A DNA stretch of 28,363 nucleotides from Caulobacteraceae bacterium UBA5005 (GTDB lineage Bacteria > Pseudomonadota > Alphaproteobacteria > Caulobacterales > Caulobacteraceae), in the NCBI GenBank assembly GCA_002398405.1, contig DGYN01000024.1:511-28873 (forward strand), in the 5' to 3' direction. Both the position numbers and the translations under genes were made by a program. The notes beneath the pieces are model-generated. The model did not search any database, was not told the origin of the DNA, and saw only the letters and a list, made by a program, of their open reading frames with translations. Numbering within the stretch: the first letter of the stretch is position 1; every line of letters begins with the position of its first letter. Shown here piece after piece: positions 7,247 through 13,804 of the stretch.

Positions 7247-7858
7247 ATGCAAGTCCAAGTGTCCGGCAAGCATGTCGACGTCGGTGAGGCTCTGCGAACG
7301 CGAGTCTCAGACGAACTCCAAAACACCATTGGTAAGTACTTCGATCGCGGCGGCGACGCCGACGTGGTCGTCAGCCGCGATGGTCATTCATTCCGCGTAG
7401 ATTGCGGCGTGCAGCTCGCCTCAGGCCAGCAGCTCCGCAGTCATGGCCTTGGGGCTGACGCCCACTCGGCCTTCGGAGTCGCCCTCGACAAGGTCGAGAC
7501 GCGTATCCGCCGCTACAAGCAGCGCTTGCGAAGCCACTCCACGGCGGCCAGCGCCCGGGCGGCGGAAACGGCGTCCTACTTCGTCCTGCGCGCTCCCGAG
7601 GGCGAGGACGACGAGGCCTTTTCGGATGGTCACGAGGACGGCCCGCCCGCCCGCATGGTCATCGCCGAATCGGACGCGGTGTTCAAAACCCTCACCGTCT
7701 CCGGCGCGGTCATGGAACTCGATCTGACCGAGGCGCAGACAGTGGTGTTCAGAAACGCCGCCCACGGAGGCATCTCAGTTGTTTATCGCCGCCCCGACGG
7801 CAATATCGGCTGGATCGATCCGGCCAGGACGCGCTCGCTGAACGGCGGTCCAAAATAG
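7247..7858 (+). CDS. hpf: Long-form ribosome hibernation-promoting factor (HPF/RaiA family)
   Basis: HPF binds the decoding region of the 30S subunit and, in its long form, dimerises ribosomes into 100S particles in slow-growing cells. The 203-residue product has an N-terminal S30AE domain (about 1-105: 'QVSGKHVDVGEALRTRVSDEL' over 4-24, then 'ADVVVSRDGHSFRVD') and a C-terminal dimerisation domain (about 140-200) with 'DLTEAQTVVFRNAAHGGISVVYRRPDGNIGWIDP'. These are joined by a variable acidic linker. ATG 7247 is chosen over GTG 7241 because the domain begins there; neither has a good ribosome-binding site. Its position between rpoN and ptsN matches the conserved cluster. Confidence 0.9.
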   Translation: MQVQVSGKHVDVGEALRTRVSDELQNTIGKYFDRGGDADVVVSRDGHSFRVDCGVQLASGQQLRSHGLGADAHSAFGVALDKVETRIRRYKQRLRSHSTAASARAAETASYFVLRAPEGEDDEAFSDGHEDGPPARMVIAESDAVFKTLTVSGAVMELDLTEAQTVVFRNAAHGGISVVYRRPDGNIGWIDPARTRSLNGGPK

Positions 7859-7988
7859 TAACTAAACTATCATAAGACAGTGACCACATGCCGCGCGCCG
7901 CGCGGGATCGAAATGGTGTAGACCGCGTTTGTTCGGGCTGCCGCACCTCACTCTGCGGCTTGTGACTGGCTTTAGTTCGGGGGCGACC

Positions 7989-8456
7989 TTGGATATCGAG
8001 TTTCTGCTGGAACGCAGCGCCATAGCGCCGCGGGTTAGCGCTCACGACCAGCGTCAGGCGCTGTCCATCATCGCCGAGATCGCCGGCCGTAACTACGGCC
8101 TCAAGCCCTCGACCGTGCTCGCCGCCCTGACCCGCCGCGAGGCGCAAGGCTCTACCGGCGTCGGCCACGGGGTCGCCACCCCGCACGCCCGCCTGCGCGG
8201 CCTGACCAAGATGCGCGGCGTCTTCATCAAGCTTGAGACTCCCGTGGACTTCGGGGCCATGGACGACCAGCCGGTCGATCTCATCTTCGCCCTGCTGGCC
8301 CCGGTGGAAGCCTCGGCCTTCGAACACCTCCAGGCGCTGGCCAAGGTCTCCCGCCTGCTGCGCGCCGGCGAACTGCGCTCCCAGCTGCGCCAGGCCCACG
8401 GCCTGGACGCCATCCTCGCCCTGCTGGTCCAGGAAAAACAGACGGCGGCGGCCTAG
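7989..8456 (+). CDS. ptsN: PtsN, EIIA-Ntr of the nitrogen phosphotransferase system
   Basis: EIIA-Ntr is the terminal phospho-acceptor of the PTS-Ntr relay (EI-Ntr, NPr), a regulatory rather than transport system. The 155-residue protein has the phosphorylatable His66 within 'GVATPHARL', preceded by 'REAQGSTGVGHG', which is diagnostic for the family. 'PVDFGAMDDQPVDLIFALLAP' spans residues 84-104. The start is uncertain: TTG 7989 gives the normal family length and has GGGGG about seven bases upstream, but GTG 7962 is in frame. The TAG stop's last G is also the first base of the inverted-repeat element that follows. A 15-base CG palindrome lies upstream at 7891-7905. Confidence 0.88.
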   Translation: MDIEFLLERSAIAPRVSAHDQRQALSIIAEIAGRNYGLKPSTVLAALTRREAQGSTGVGHGVATPHARLRGLTKMRGVFIKLETPVDFGAMDDQPVDLIFALLAPVEASAFEHLQALAKVSRLLRAGELRSQLRQAHGLDAILALLVQEKQTAAA

Positions 8457-8563
8457 GGGACTGTCCCTTCGGGGACTGTCCCCGACACCCCTGTGTGAAA
8501 TTCCCACAGCTTGTGGTGGTTGACCCTCCGCGTCGGGGACAGTCCCTGGCGGGACAGTCCCCC
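8456..8563 (+). repeat. Composite REP/BIME-like inverted-repeat element abutting ptsN
   Basis: Two 31-base arms, 8456-8486 and 8532-8562, are inverted copies differing at three positions. Each arm is a tandem pair of the near-palindrome GGGGACTGTCCC (left: 8456-8467 and 8471-8482; right, in reverse orientation: 8535-8546 and 8551-8562). The 45-base spacer has its own small dyads: ACAC...GTGT (8487-8495) and CCACA-GCT-TGTGG (8504-8516). The layout resembles a BIME, i.e. paired REP units of the type mobilised by Y1 (RAYT) transposases; no transposase is in the window. Because the first unit starts in the ptsN stop codon, the RNA of either convergent gene could fold there, so it may also limit read-through. 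Confidence 0.8.
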
Positions 8564-8641
8564 AGAACGACACCCAAGAAAAATCCCGCAGCAGCTTTCG
8601 CCACCGCGGGACCTTCAGCTCCCCTCCGGGAGCCTATTCCC

Positions 8642-8899
8642 TCAGTGCACCGAAACCGGCGCGAGTTCATGGGCGATGGCCGCCGCGACGGCCGAGCTCT
8701 TGTCGACCATGACGGCGAGGCGTTCGCCGTCGGCGCGGTGCACCGCATAGAGCGTCTGGTCGGGATGCAGATCGACCCCTTGGATCGCCTCCACGGGCGT
8801 GTCGGCCAGAATCTCGGCCGCCTTAATGGGGCGGACATAGACCAGATCCGGGCCGCCGAGGGCCACGAAGGCTTCATTGGTGAATGGTTGCGGTGTCAT
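8642..8899 (-). CDS. DUF1150 family small protein
   Basis: An 85-residue soluble protein of the alphaproteobacterial DUF1150 family, with 'GGPDLVYVRPI', 'HPDQTLYAVHRADGERLAVM' (about 46-65) and 'AAAIAHELAPVSVH' at the C-terminus. Members are commonly encoded next to Hsp20 genes, as here: the hsp20 gene lies 69 bases upstream on the same strand, so the two probably form one operon. The function is not known; a role with the chaperone is inference. The ribosome-binding site is unusually strong, AGGAGGTG about five bases before the ATG, so translation should be efficient even without coupling. Confidence 0.82.
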   Translation of the reverse strand: MTPQPFTNEAFVALGGPDLVYVRPIKAAEILADTPVEAIQGVDLHPDQTLYAVHRADGERLAVMVDKSSAVAAAIAHELAPVSVH

Positions 8900-8968
8900 C
8901 AGACCACCTCCTAGGAAAAATCAACGCCCCAAACCTGAGGCGGTTCAAGGCTTCGCTTGACGGTGCGT

Positions 8969-9394
8969 TCAAGGCCCGGTCCGGATCGGGATCGTCTTGA
9001 CCCGTTTTTCCGGCTCCGGCCGCACCAAGTCGATGTGCAACAGGCCGTGTTCGAGGATCGCATCGGCGACCTCCATGCCGTCCGCCAGGACGAAGGTCCT
9101 GACAAAGGACCGGGCGGCGATGCCCCGGTGCAGAAACGCCTTGTCGTCGGCCGTCGGTGGGGCGCTCTCGCGCTTGCCTTGGACCACCAGCTGGCTTTCC
9201 TCGACGCTCACCGACAGCTGGCCTTGCGAGAAACCCGCCACCGCCAGGGTGATGCGCAGACGGTCACCGGCCAGCTCCTCCACATTGTAGGGCGGATAGC
9301 CTTCCGAGGCGGCCTTGGCGGCGCGCTCGATGAGGAGCCTTGTGTGTTCAAACCCCAGAAGGAAGGGGCTGTCGAAGAGGACGGCGCGGTTCAC
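8969..9394 (-). CDS. hsp20: Small heat-shock protein, Hsp20/IbpA type
   Basis: A 141-residue ATP-independent holdase chaperone. The N-terminal arm includes 'FDSPFLLGFEHTRLLIERA', the class A pattern of bacterial IbpA-like proteins. The alpha-crystallin domain follows (about 34-125) with 'YPPYNVEEL', 'LAVAGFSQGQLSV' and 'FLHRGIAARSFVRTFVLADGMEV'. The C-terminal tail carries an 'IPIRTG' I-x-I motif used for oligomer assembly. The start is a GTG at 9394 with AAGGG rather far upstream. It is divergent from the pectate-lyase gene, with 87 bases between starts. Its sequence is clearly paralogous to the protein at 11612, sharing 'LHRGIAAR'. Confidence 0.88.
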   Translation of the reverse strand: MNRAVLFDSPFLLGFEHTRLLIERAAKAASEGYPPYNVEELAGDRLRITLAVAGFSQGQLSVSVEESQLVVQGKRESAPPTADDKAFLHRGIAARSFVRTFVLADGMEVADAILEHGLLHIDLVRPEPEKRVKTIPIRTGP

Positions 9395-9481
9395 GTTAAT
9401 AGAAGCCCTTGGATCTAAAGCGACTTCCGCACCGGTTTGGCCCTTGCGGCGCCAGGCCGTTGCGTTGAACCTTAGGTGGCT

Positions 9482-10813
9482 ATGAAAAGCTTCAGGTTCA
9501 AGACCATGGCCCTGGCCGCCGTCGCGGCCCTCGCCTGCGCCGCCCAGGCGCCCAGGCTCGACGCCTTTCCCGGGGCCGAGGGGGCCGGGCGCTATTCTCT
9601 CGGCGGCCGCGGCGGGGCTGTGATCAAGGTCACCAATCTCAACGACGCGGGTCCCGGCAGCCTGCGCGCCGCCGTCGAGGCCAGGGGCCCGCGCACGGTG
9701 ATCTTCGATATCTCCGGCACGATCGCCCTCAAGTCGCCCTTGAGGATCACCGAGCCGCGCCTGACCATCGCCGGCCAGACGGCGCCGGGCGATGGGATCA
9801 CGCTTCGCGACCAGCCCCTGGTGGTCAGCGCCGGCGATGTGGTGATCCGCTATATCCGCGCGCGGCTGGGCAGCGCCTCAGGCGTGCAGGAGGACGCGGT
9901 CTGGGTGCGCCGGGGCCGGCGGATCATCCTCGACCACCTGTCGGCCAGCTGGTCGGTGGACGAGACCCTGTCGGTGTCGGAGCGCTACGCCAGCCGCGAG
10001 GCCGGACCCCAGGACGTCACCGTCCAATGGTGCATCATCGCCGAAAGCCTCAACAAGTCGGTCCACGACAAGGGGAAACACGGCTACGGCAGCCTGGTGC
10101 GCGGCGGCATGGGCAGCCAGTTTTCCTTCCACCACAACCTGTGGGCCAGCCATGAGGCCCGCATGCCGCGCCCGGGCAACTACGCCGAGGCCAAGGACGA
10201 TCCAGAAGGGGCCTTCTTCGATTTCCGCAACAACGTCTTCTACAACTGGGCGGGGGAGGCCAGCGGCTACAACGCCGATACCAATTCCAACGCCGTCTAC
10301 AACTTCGTCGCCAATGCCTATGTCGCCGGCCCGAACTCGACGGGCGCCAAGGCCTTCAAGGAACAGAACATCCTCGCGAGGTCCTGGTTCGAGGCCAACG
10401 CCATGAACGGCCAGGTTCCGGCCGATCCCTGGAGCCTGGTGACCGGCATCCACGGCAATCGCCTGCCGGGCCCCCTCCCCATGCCCGCGGTGCGCACCGA
10501 GACCTGGCAGGCGGCCTATGCGCGGGTGCTGGCCTCCGCCGGCGCCTCCTACGTCCGCGACGCGGTGGACAAGCGGATCATCTCAGGGGTCGCCGACCGC
10601 AGCCACCGGATTATCGACACCGAGGCCGACGTCGGCGGCTGGCCTGTTCTTGTCTCCAAGGTCCCGCCGGTGGACAGCGACGGCGACGGCATGCCTGACC
10701 CCTATGAGCGCAGCCGGGGCCTCAATTCCGCCGACCCCGTGGATGGGGCCAGGACAGCGGCCGGGGGCTACACCAACCTCGAGATCTACCTGAACGGCTT
10801 CCTGCCCTCCTAA
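9482..10813 (+). CDS. Secreted pectate-lyase-like beta-helix protein
   Basis: A 443-residue precursor with a Sec signal peptide (about 1-21, ending 'LACAAQA'). The mature part begins 'FPGAEGAGRYSLGGRGG', the standard opening of bacterial pectate lyases of the PL1/parallel beta-helix group, then 'VTNLNDAGPGSLRAAVE'. Later strands carry 'WSVDETLSV', 'FHHNLWASHEARMPRPGN' (with an RxPR motif like that around the PL1 catalytic Arg) and 'FDFRNNVFYNW'. Near the C-terminus 'DSDGDGMPDPYE' is a calcium-binding repeat of thrombospondin type-3/dockerin style. It probably cleaves pectate by beta-elimination outside the cell. ATG 9482 is preferred over GTG 9476 because AGG lies five bases upstream. No pectin-uptake genes lie nearby. 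Confidence 0.82.
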   Translation: MKSFRFKTMALAAVAALACAAQAPRLDAFPGAEGAGRYSLGGRGGAVIKVTNLNDAGPGSLRAAVEARGPRTVIFDISGTIALKSPLRITEPRLTIAGQTAPGDGITLRDQPLVVSAGDVVIRYIRARLGSASGVQEDAVWVRRGRRIILDHLSASWSVDETLSVSERYASREAGPQDVTVQWCIIAESLNKSVHDKGKHGYGSLVRGGMGSQFSFHHNLWASHEARMPRPGNYAEAKDDPEGAFFDFRNNVFYNWAGEASGYNADTNSNAVYNFVANAYVAGPNSTGAKAFKEQNILARSWFEANAMNGQVPADPWSLVTGIHGNRLPGPLPMPAVRTETWQAAYARVLASAGASYVRDAVDKRIISGVADRSHRIIDTEADVGGWPVLVSKVPPVDSDGDGMPDPYERSRGLNSADPVDGARTAAGGYTNLEIYLNGFLPS

Positions 10814-10883
10814 GACTTGGCGTTCAGCCTGCGGTCAGGTTAGAGGCGGTATTCACAACGCCATGAGCAAGGGAGATCGGTCG

Positions 10884-11282
10884 ATGTCGAGGGCGGGAAT
10901 GCTTGGCGCGGGGGCGCTCGGAAGCTTTCTCTTGTGTGCGGCCGCCTTCGCGCAACAGCCGACGCCCGAGCAGATGAAGATCATGATGAAGGGCGCCGCC
11001 GAAGGCGCCCGGACCTGGGCCGCCCTGTGCGAAAGCTGCCATGGCCCGCCCAATCCCAACACTCCGCCCAGGACCGAGCTTCTGGCCATGACCGCGGACC
11101 ACATCTACGAGTCGCTGACCGTCGGTAAGATGAAGGTCATGGGCGACACCATCAGCGACAGCGAAAAGCGCTCGGTCTCCATGTACCTGACCGGCAAGTT
11201 TCTCAACGCCCCGCCGCTGCCCCCCGCGCCGCCGGCCGGCGATGCCGCCGCGCCTCAAGAGGCGCCGCCGCCGGTCCGATAG
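10884..11282 (+). CDS. Small exported mono-haem cytochrome c
   Basis: A 132-residue precursor with a Sec signal (about 1-24, ending 'AAFAQ') and one haem-binding CxxCH, 'CESCH' at 49-53. The distal ligand is probably a Met in 'GKMKVMGDTISDSEKRSV'. The C-terminal 25 residues are a Pro/Ala-rich tail that looks disordered. This resembles the c-type cytochrome domain fused to or paired with PQQ-dependent dehydrogenases, but no such enzyme is adjacent. ATG 10884 has GGGAGA seven bases upstream; the in-frame ATG at 10863 does not. It follows the pectate-lyase gene at 70 bases and is closed by a hairpin immediately after the stop. Confidence 0.8.
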   Translation: MSRAGMLGAGALGSFLLCAAAFAQQPTPEQMKIMMKGAAEGARTWAALCESCHGPPNPNTPPRTELLAMTADHIYESLTVGKMKVMGDTISDSEKRSVSMYLTGKFLNAPPLPPAPPAGDAAAPQEAPPPVR

Positions 11283-11308
11283 GGCCTGGGTCGCCAGGCC
11301 GTTGTCTG
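11283..11308 (+). terminator. Hairpin directly after the cytochrome stop, possible terminator
   Basis: GGCCTGG (11283-11289), a GTCG loop and CCAGGCC (11294-11300) form a perfect 7-bp GC-rich stem one base after the TAG codon. It is followed by GTTGTCTG, which is only moderately T-rich. It could terminate the pectate-lyase/cytochrome transcript, though efficiency is uncertain. Confidence 0.45.
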
Positions 11309-11482
11309 CCCGGTCAAGGGGGTGCGAACAGAGCCGCCTGTCGCACCCCTCGACGATGAACTGGGCCGCCAATCCCGCGAGGGGCGCACCGGATTTCCGC
11401 CCGACCACGTCGGACCCCGTCCGCCGCATACGGCCCCGCGCCGAGCGAGGTGGAAACGTCAAAAAAATCGGCAAACGAGGAC
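11301..11482. other. Intergenic segment without a recognisable gene
   Basis: This is the first part of the only gene-free stretch over 300 bases (11283-11611). Short open frames cross it, but they lack ribosome-binding sites and protein-like composition. I see no RNA gene here. The rest of the stretch is the promoter and structured leader of the hsp20 gene at 11612, listed separately. Confidence 0.5.
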
Positions 11483-11511
11483 CTTGACGCGTTTTTGGGG
11501 CCTTCCTAATT
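11483..11511 (+). promoter_or_regulatory. Putative heat-shock (RpoH, sigma-32) promoter of hsp20
   Basis: CTTGAC (11483-11488) and CTAATT (11506-11511, in the context CCTAATTT) are separated by 17 bases. This fits the alphaproteobacterial RpoH pattern CTTG-N17/18-CYTATNT with one deviation in the -10. The predicted start, about 11517-11519, falls exactly at the beginning of the first leader hairpin, which supports the placement. Confidence 0.5.
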
Positions 11512-11517
11512 TTTTTC

Positions 11518-11611
11518 CGCCGAGCGCCGAAAGGGCTCGGCGACAGTCAGGAGGCGCCCGCGCTTCCGGGTGCCTCTCAGGTCCAACTTGCTCATTCCGA
11601 AGAGATGGAAA
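11518..11611 (+). ncRNA. ROSE-like RNA thermometer in the hsp20 5' leader
   Basis: Three successive hairpins precede the ATG. The first pairs CGCCGAGC (11518-11525) with GCTCGGCG (11535-11542). The second pairs GAGGCGCCCG (11551-11560) with CGGGTGCCTC (11567-11576), one G-U wobble included. The third places CTTGCTC (11587-11593) against GAGATG (11602-11607), the only candidate ribosome-binding region, leaving a bulged G. ROSE elements are defined by several hairpins ending in a U(U/C)GCU box that masks the Shine-Dalgarno sequence with a bulged or mismatched G. They control Hsp20 genes in Alphaproteobacteria. Both layout and motif agree. The pairing was drawn by eye, not computed. Confidence 0.6.
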
Positions 11612-12100
11612 ATGAGAACGGCATATGATTTTTCACCCCTTCACCGGTCGATCATCGGCGTCGATCGGGTGGCGGACCTCATCGGCAGCGCGATGCGGAG
11701 CGAGGGTGATCGCAGCTATCCGCCTTACGACATCGAAAGGACCGGCGACGACAGCTATCGTATCACCCTGGCCGCCGCCGGCTTTGCCGCCCACGAACTT
11801 GAGGTCATGGCGAAGCCCAATCTGCTGATCGTCTCCGGGCGCAAGGCCAAGGAGGACGACGAGGGCGCAAGAACCTACCTGCATCGCGGAATCGCGGCGC
11901 GCAACTTCGAGCGGAGGTTCGAACTGGCGGACTACGCGGTGGTCAAGTCGGCCGCTTTTGACAACGGCATGCTGTCCATCGATCTGGTGCGTGAAGTGCC
12001 CGAAGCGCTGAAGCCCCGTCGCATCGAAATTGGCGCCTCACAAAACCCGCCGGACGTGCCGCGGATCGACGATGGGCAGACGGAGCGTCGCGCCGCCTAG
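11612..12100 (+). CDS. hsp20: Small heat-shock protein, Hsp20/IbpA type
   Basis: A 162-residue holdase chaperone. 'YDFSPLHRSIIGVDRVADLI' at residues 4-23 is the class A N-terminal arm. The alpha-crystallin domain (about 36-135) contains 'YPPYDIERTGDDSYRITLA', 'AAGFAAHELEV' and 'YLHRGIAARNFERRFELADY'. The tail 'PRRIEIG' carries an I-x-I motif followed by an extra 15 or so polar residues. It is the closest paralogue of the protein at 8969-9394. ATG 11612 is chosen because the domain starts there and the structured leader ends there; the visible ribosome-binding site (GAGATGG) is weak and apparently masked. The next hsp20 gene follows after 85 bases. Confidence 0.9.
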   Translation: MRTAYDFSPLHRSIIGVDRVADLIGSAMRSEGDRSYPPYDIERTGDDSYRITLAAAGFAAHELEVMAKPNLLIVSGRKAKEDDEGARTYLHRGIAARNFERRFELADYAVVKSAAFDNGMLSIDLVREVPEALKPRRIEIGASQNPPDVPRIDDGQTERRAA

Positions 12101-12185
12101 ACCGCGACCGGCGTCCGATTTGAGCCGACCGCCGGGACTACCAATGCCCGGCGCTCACAATTCAAGTGCAGAAAGGAGGATTGTC

Positions 12186-12695
12186 ATGAACGTCCACGAT
12201 CTTGTTCCCTGGTCTCGATCAAGCGACCGGGGCCGCAATCTGCCGGCCGCACAGGACGCGGCCACAAGCCCCCTCTTCACCCTTCACCGGGAGATGAACC
12301 GCCTGTTTGACGATGTCTTCAGGGGCTTCGATTCGCCCGCGCTCCGGGGCGGCCACGTCACTTGGCCCCAATTGGAGGTCCAGGACGCCGACAGCGAGTA
12401 CCGGGTGACCGCCGAACTCCCCGGTCTTGAGGAAAAGGACGTCGAGGTCCTGCTCGAGGACGGCGTTCTGATCCTTCGCGGGGAGAAACGCGCGGAGACG
12501 GAAGACCGAAGCCGTGCTTTCAGCGAACGCGTCTATGGCCGCTTTGAGCGTCGCCTGGCGCTCGGCGATATAGATGAGGATCGCCTTCAGGCGCGGTTCC
12601 GCAACGGCGTCCTGACCGTGATCGCGCCCAAGTCCGAGCAGAGCCAGTCACGGGTGAAGCGCATCCCGATCAACGCCGGAATGACCAGCCACTGA
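12186..12695 (+). CDS. hsp20: Small heat-shock protein, Hsp20 of the second class
   Basis: A 169-residue small heat-shock protein of a different class from its two neighbours. The N-terminal arm has 'LFTLHREMNRLFDDVFRGFD', the amphipathic helix typical of the widespread Hsp18/class-C type. The alpha-crystallin domain (about 57-155) contains 'PQLEVQDADSEYRVTAELPGL', 'VLILRGEKRAETED', 'YGRFERRLAL' and 'FRNGVLTVIAPKSE'. The tail motif is 'KRIPIN'. A near-perfect AAGGAGGA lies five bases before the ATG, so unlike the upstream hsp20 it needs no leader melting. A 6-bp hairpin (12131-12136 with 12147-12152) sits between the two genes. It is probably co-transcribed from the heat-shock promoter. Confidence 0.9.
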   Translation: MNVHDLVPWSRSSDRGRNLPAAQDAATSPLFTLHREMNRLFDDVFRGFDSPALRGGHVTWPQLEVQDADSEYRVTAELPGLEEKDVEVLLEDGVLILRGEKRAETEDRSRAFSERVYGRFERRLALGDIDEDRLQARFRNGVLTVIAPKSEQSQSRVKRIPINAGMTSH

Positions 12696-12737
12696 CCGGG
12701 CGCAGGTCCCGCCTCCGGGGCAGGCGTCGCCTTCGCC

Positions 12738-12756
12738 GGCCTCGGGGGCCTTTTCT
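12738..12756 (+). terminator. Weak GC hairpin plus T run after hsp20
   Basis: GGCC-TCGGG-GGCC (12738-12750) is followed directly by TTTTCT. The stem is only four base pairs, so this is at best an attenuator between the hsp20 gene and the next gene 84 bases downstream. Confidence 0.3.
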
Positions 12757-12779
12757 CGAAACCCTAACCGGAGATATTC

Positions 12780-13283
12780 ATGCGACCCTCTCGCAAAGCC
12801 CTTGTTGCGGGCGCCGTGATCGCCCTGGCGGGCGCTGCCGGATTGGTGATCGCCGGCGGAAGGAGCGCTCACGTGCTCGATGTCCGCCTGCCTGATGGAT
12901 CCCACGCGCAGATCCGCTATGCCGGCGATACGCCGCCGCTGGTGAGCTTCGCCTCGCCAGCGCCAGTCCTCGCGGGACTTTCGCCGGCGTCGGATCTCTT
13001 CTGGCCGGCCTCACCGTTCGCGGCGCCGGACCTCTTGCTGGCTGGCATTGGCGCGCCGCCGCTGGGCGCGCAGGGGTATTCGATGGTCTCGACCCTGTCG
13101 GGCGATGGTCTTTGCACGCGCAGCATCGAATACCGCGCCTTTGGCGATGGCCGTCCGCCCCAGGTTGTGACTCGTACGTCCACGTCCTGCATGACCGAGG
13201 AGGAGCAGCCGGAACCTCCGCCGCGTTCCGGCCTCACCGCCGTGAGCTCCTCTTTGGATCTCGCCCGGGGTCAGCCCATCTGA
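12780..13283 (+). CDS. Exported or membrane-anchored protein of unknown function
   Basis: A 167-residue protein with an N-terminal hydrophobic helix (about 8-26, 'LVAGAVIALAGAAGLVIAGG') after a short basic stretch. This is either a signal anchor or an uncleaved signal peptide. A beta-rich segment 'VLDVRLPDGSHAQIRYAG' follows, then a long Pro/Ala-rich stretch and two Cys (in 'LCTRS' and 'SCMTE'). I do not recognise the family. ATG 12780 has CGGAG seven bases upstream. It follows the Hsp20 genes and may share their transcript, which would make it a stress-induced envelope protein (inference). Confidence 0.6.
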   Translation: MRPSRKALVAGAVIALAGAAGLVIAGGRSAHVLDVRLPDGSHAQIRYAGDTPPLVSFASPAPVLAGLSPASDLFWPASPFAAPDLLLAGIGAPPLGAQGYSMVSTLSGDGLCTRSIEYRAFGDGRPPQVVTRTSTSCMTEEEQPEPPPRSGLTAVSSSLDLARGQPI

Positions 13284-13339
13284 ATTCCGGATCGCACGAC
13301 CCGCGCTCACCAAGACAGGAGATTGCAGGAGACAGGAAG

Positions 13340-13660
13340 ATGCGACTAGCGACGACAGAACAGGCCTTCGGCCTTTACGGCGGCTTTGCGCCCTGCAGTC
13401 TGAGGACCGCGCTTGAACGGGGCATCCGTCCGGCCGTTGGCTTTCAGAGCCCGGACGAGGTTGTGAAGGACCCTCACCTCAGTTTGCGCGAGAAGCGGGA
13501 GATTCTCTCTTCGTGGGCGTCAGACGCCTCGGCGGTGCAGGACGAGCCCGGCCTGAGATGGCTCCTTGGCACCGTCGAGCCGGTGCGCTTCGACGAGGTG
13601 CGCGCGGCGCTAAGACGCTTGGACCGGATGGAGGCCCTTCCCGGCGAACGCCCGCATTGA
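13340..13660 (+). CDS. Small conserved-looking protein of unknown function
   Basis: A 106-residue soluble protein. Its core 'FQSPDEVVKDPHLSLREKREILSSWASDASAVQDEPGLRWLLGT' covers residues 35-78. I recognise this as a recurring unnamed proteobacterial family (SPxEVxxDPxLSxxEKRxILxSWxSDA) whose role is unknown to me. No signal peptide or membrane segment is present. Start ATG 13340 has AGGAG nine bases upstream plus a second AGGA close by. It follows the exported protein by 56 bases and ends the stress cluster; the longer open frame to 13112 overlaps the previous gene and is not supported. Confidence 0.65.
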   Translation: MRLATTEQAFGLYGGFAPCSLRTALERGIRPAVGFQSPDEVVKDPHLSLREKREILSSWASDASAVQDEPGLRWLLGTVEPVRFDEVRAALRRLDRMEALPGERPH

Positions 13661-13737
13661 CCCGGAAACAGCCAGGACAAACCGCGGCGCCATGATCGGC
13701 GCTCAGTGGCCCGATCGCCTATGGGCGGCCTTCAGAT

Positions 13738-13755
13738 TGTTTGTCACCCATACAA
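13738..13755 (+). promoter_or_regulatory. Putative operator, copy A of a four-copy motif
   Basis: TGTTTGTCACCCATACAA lies 50 bases before the carboxylesterase ATG. It differs at two of 18 positions from copy B at 16483-16500, and its GTTTGT...ATAC core recurs in copies C and D. It has partial dyad symmetry (TTGT...ACAA). A DNA-binding regulator is inferred; none is encoded in the window. Confidence 0.4.
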
Positions 13756-13804
13756 AATGCGATAGCCTTTCCGCCAAGAGCGCCAAGCGCCGAGGGAGGA
13801 ATTC

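Noticed and set aside
7891..7905. 15-base CG palindrome upstream of ptsN
   Set aside because: Its symmetry centre leaves no hairpin loop without melting the stem, and no T run follows. Such CG palindromes arise easily in this base composition.
8585..8633. Two further hairpins after the inverted-repeat element (stems at 8584-8589/8606-8611 and 8618-8623/8628-8633)
   Set aside because: The stems are only six base pairs and no T tract follows on either strand, so I did not call a terminator, although they may add to the bidirectional stop region.
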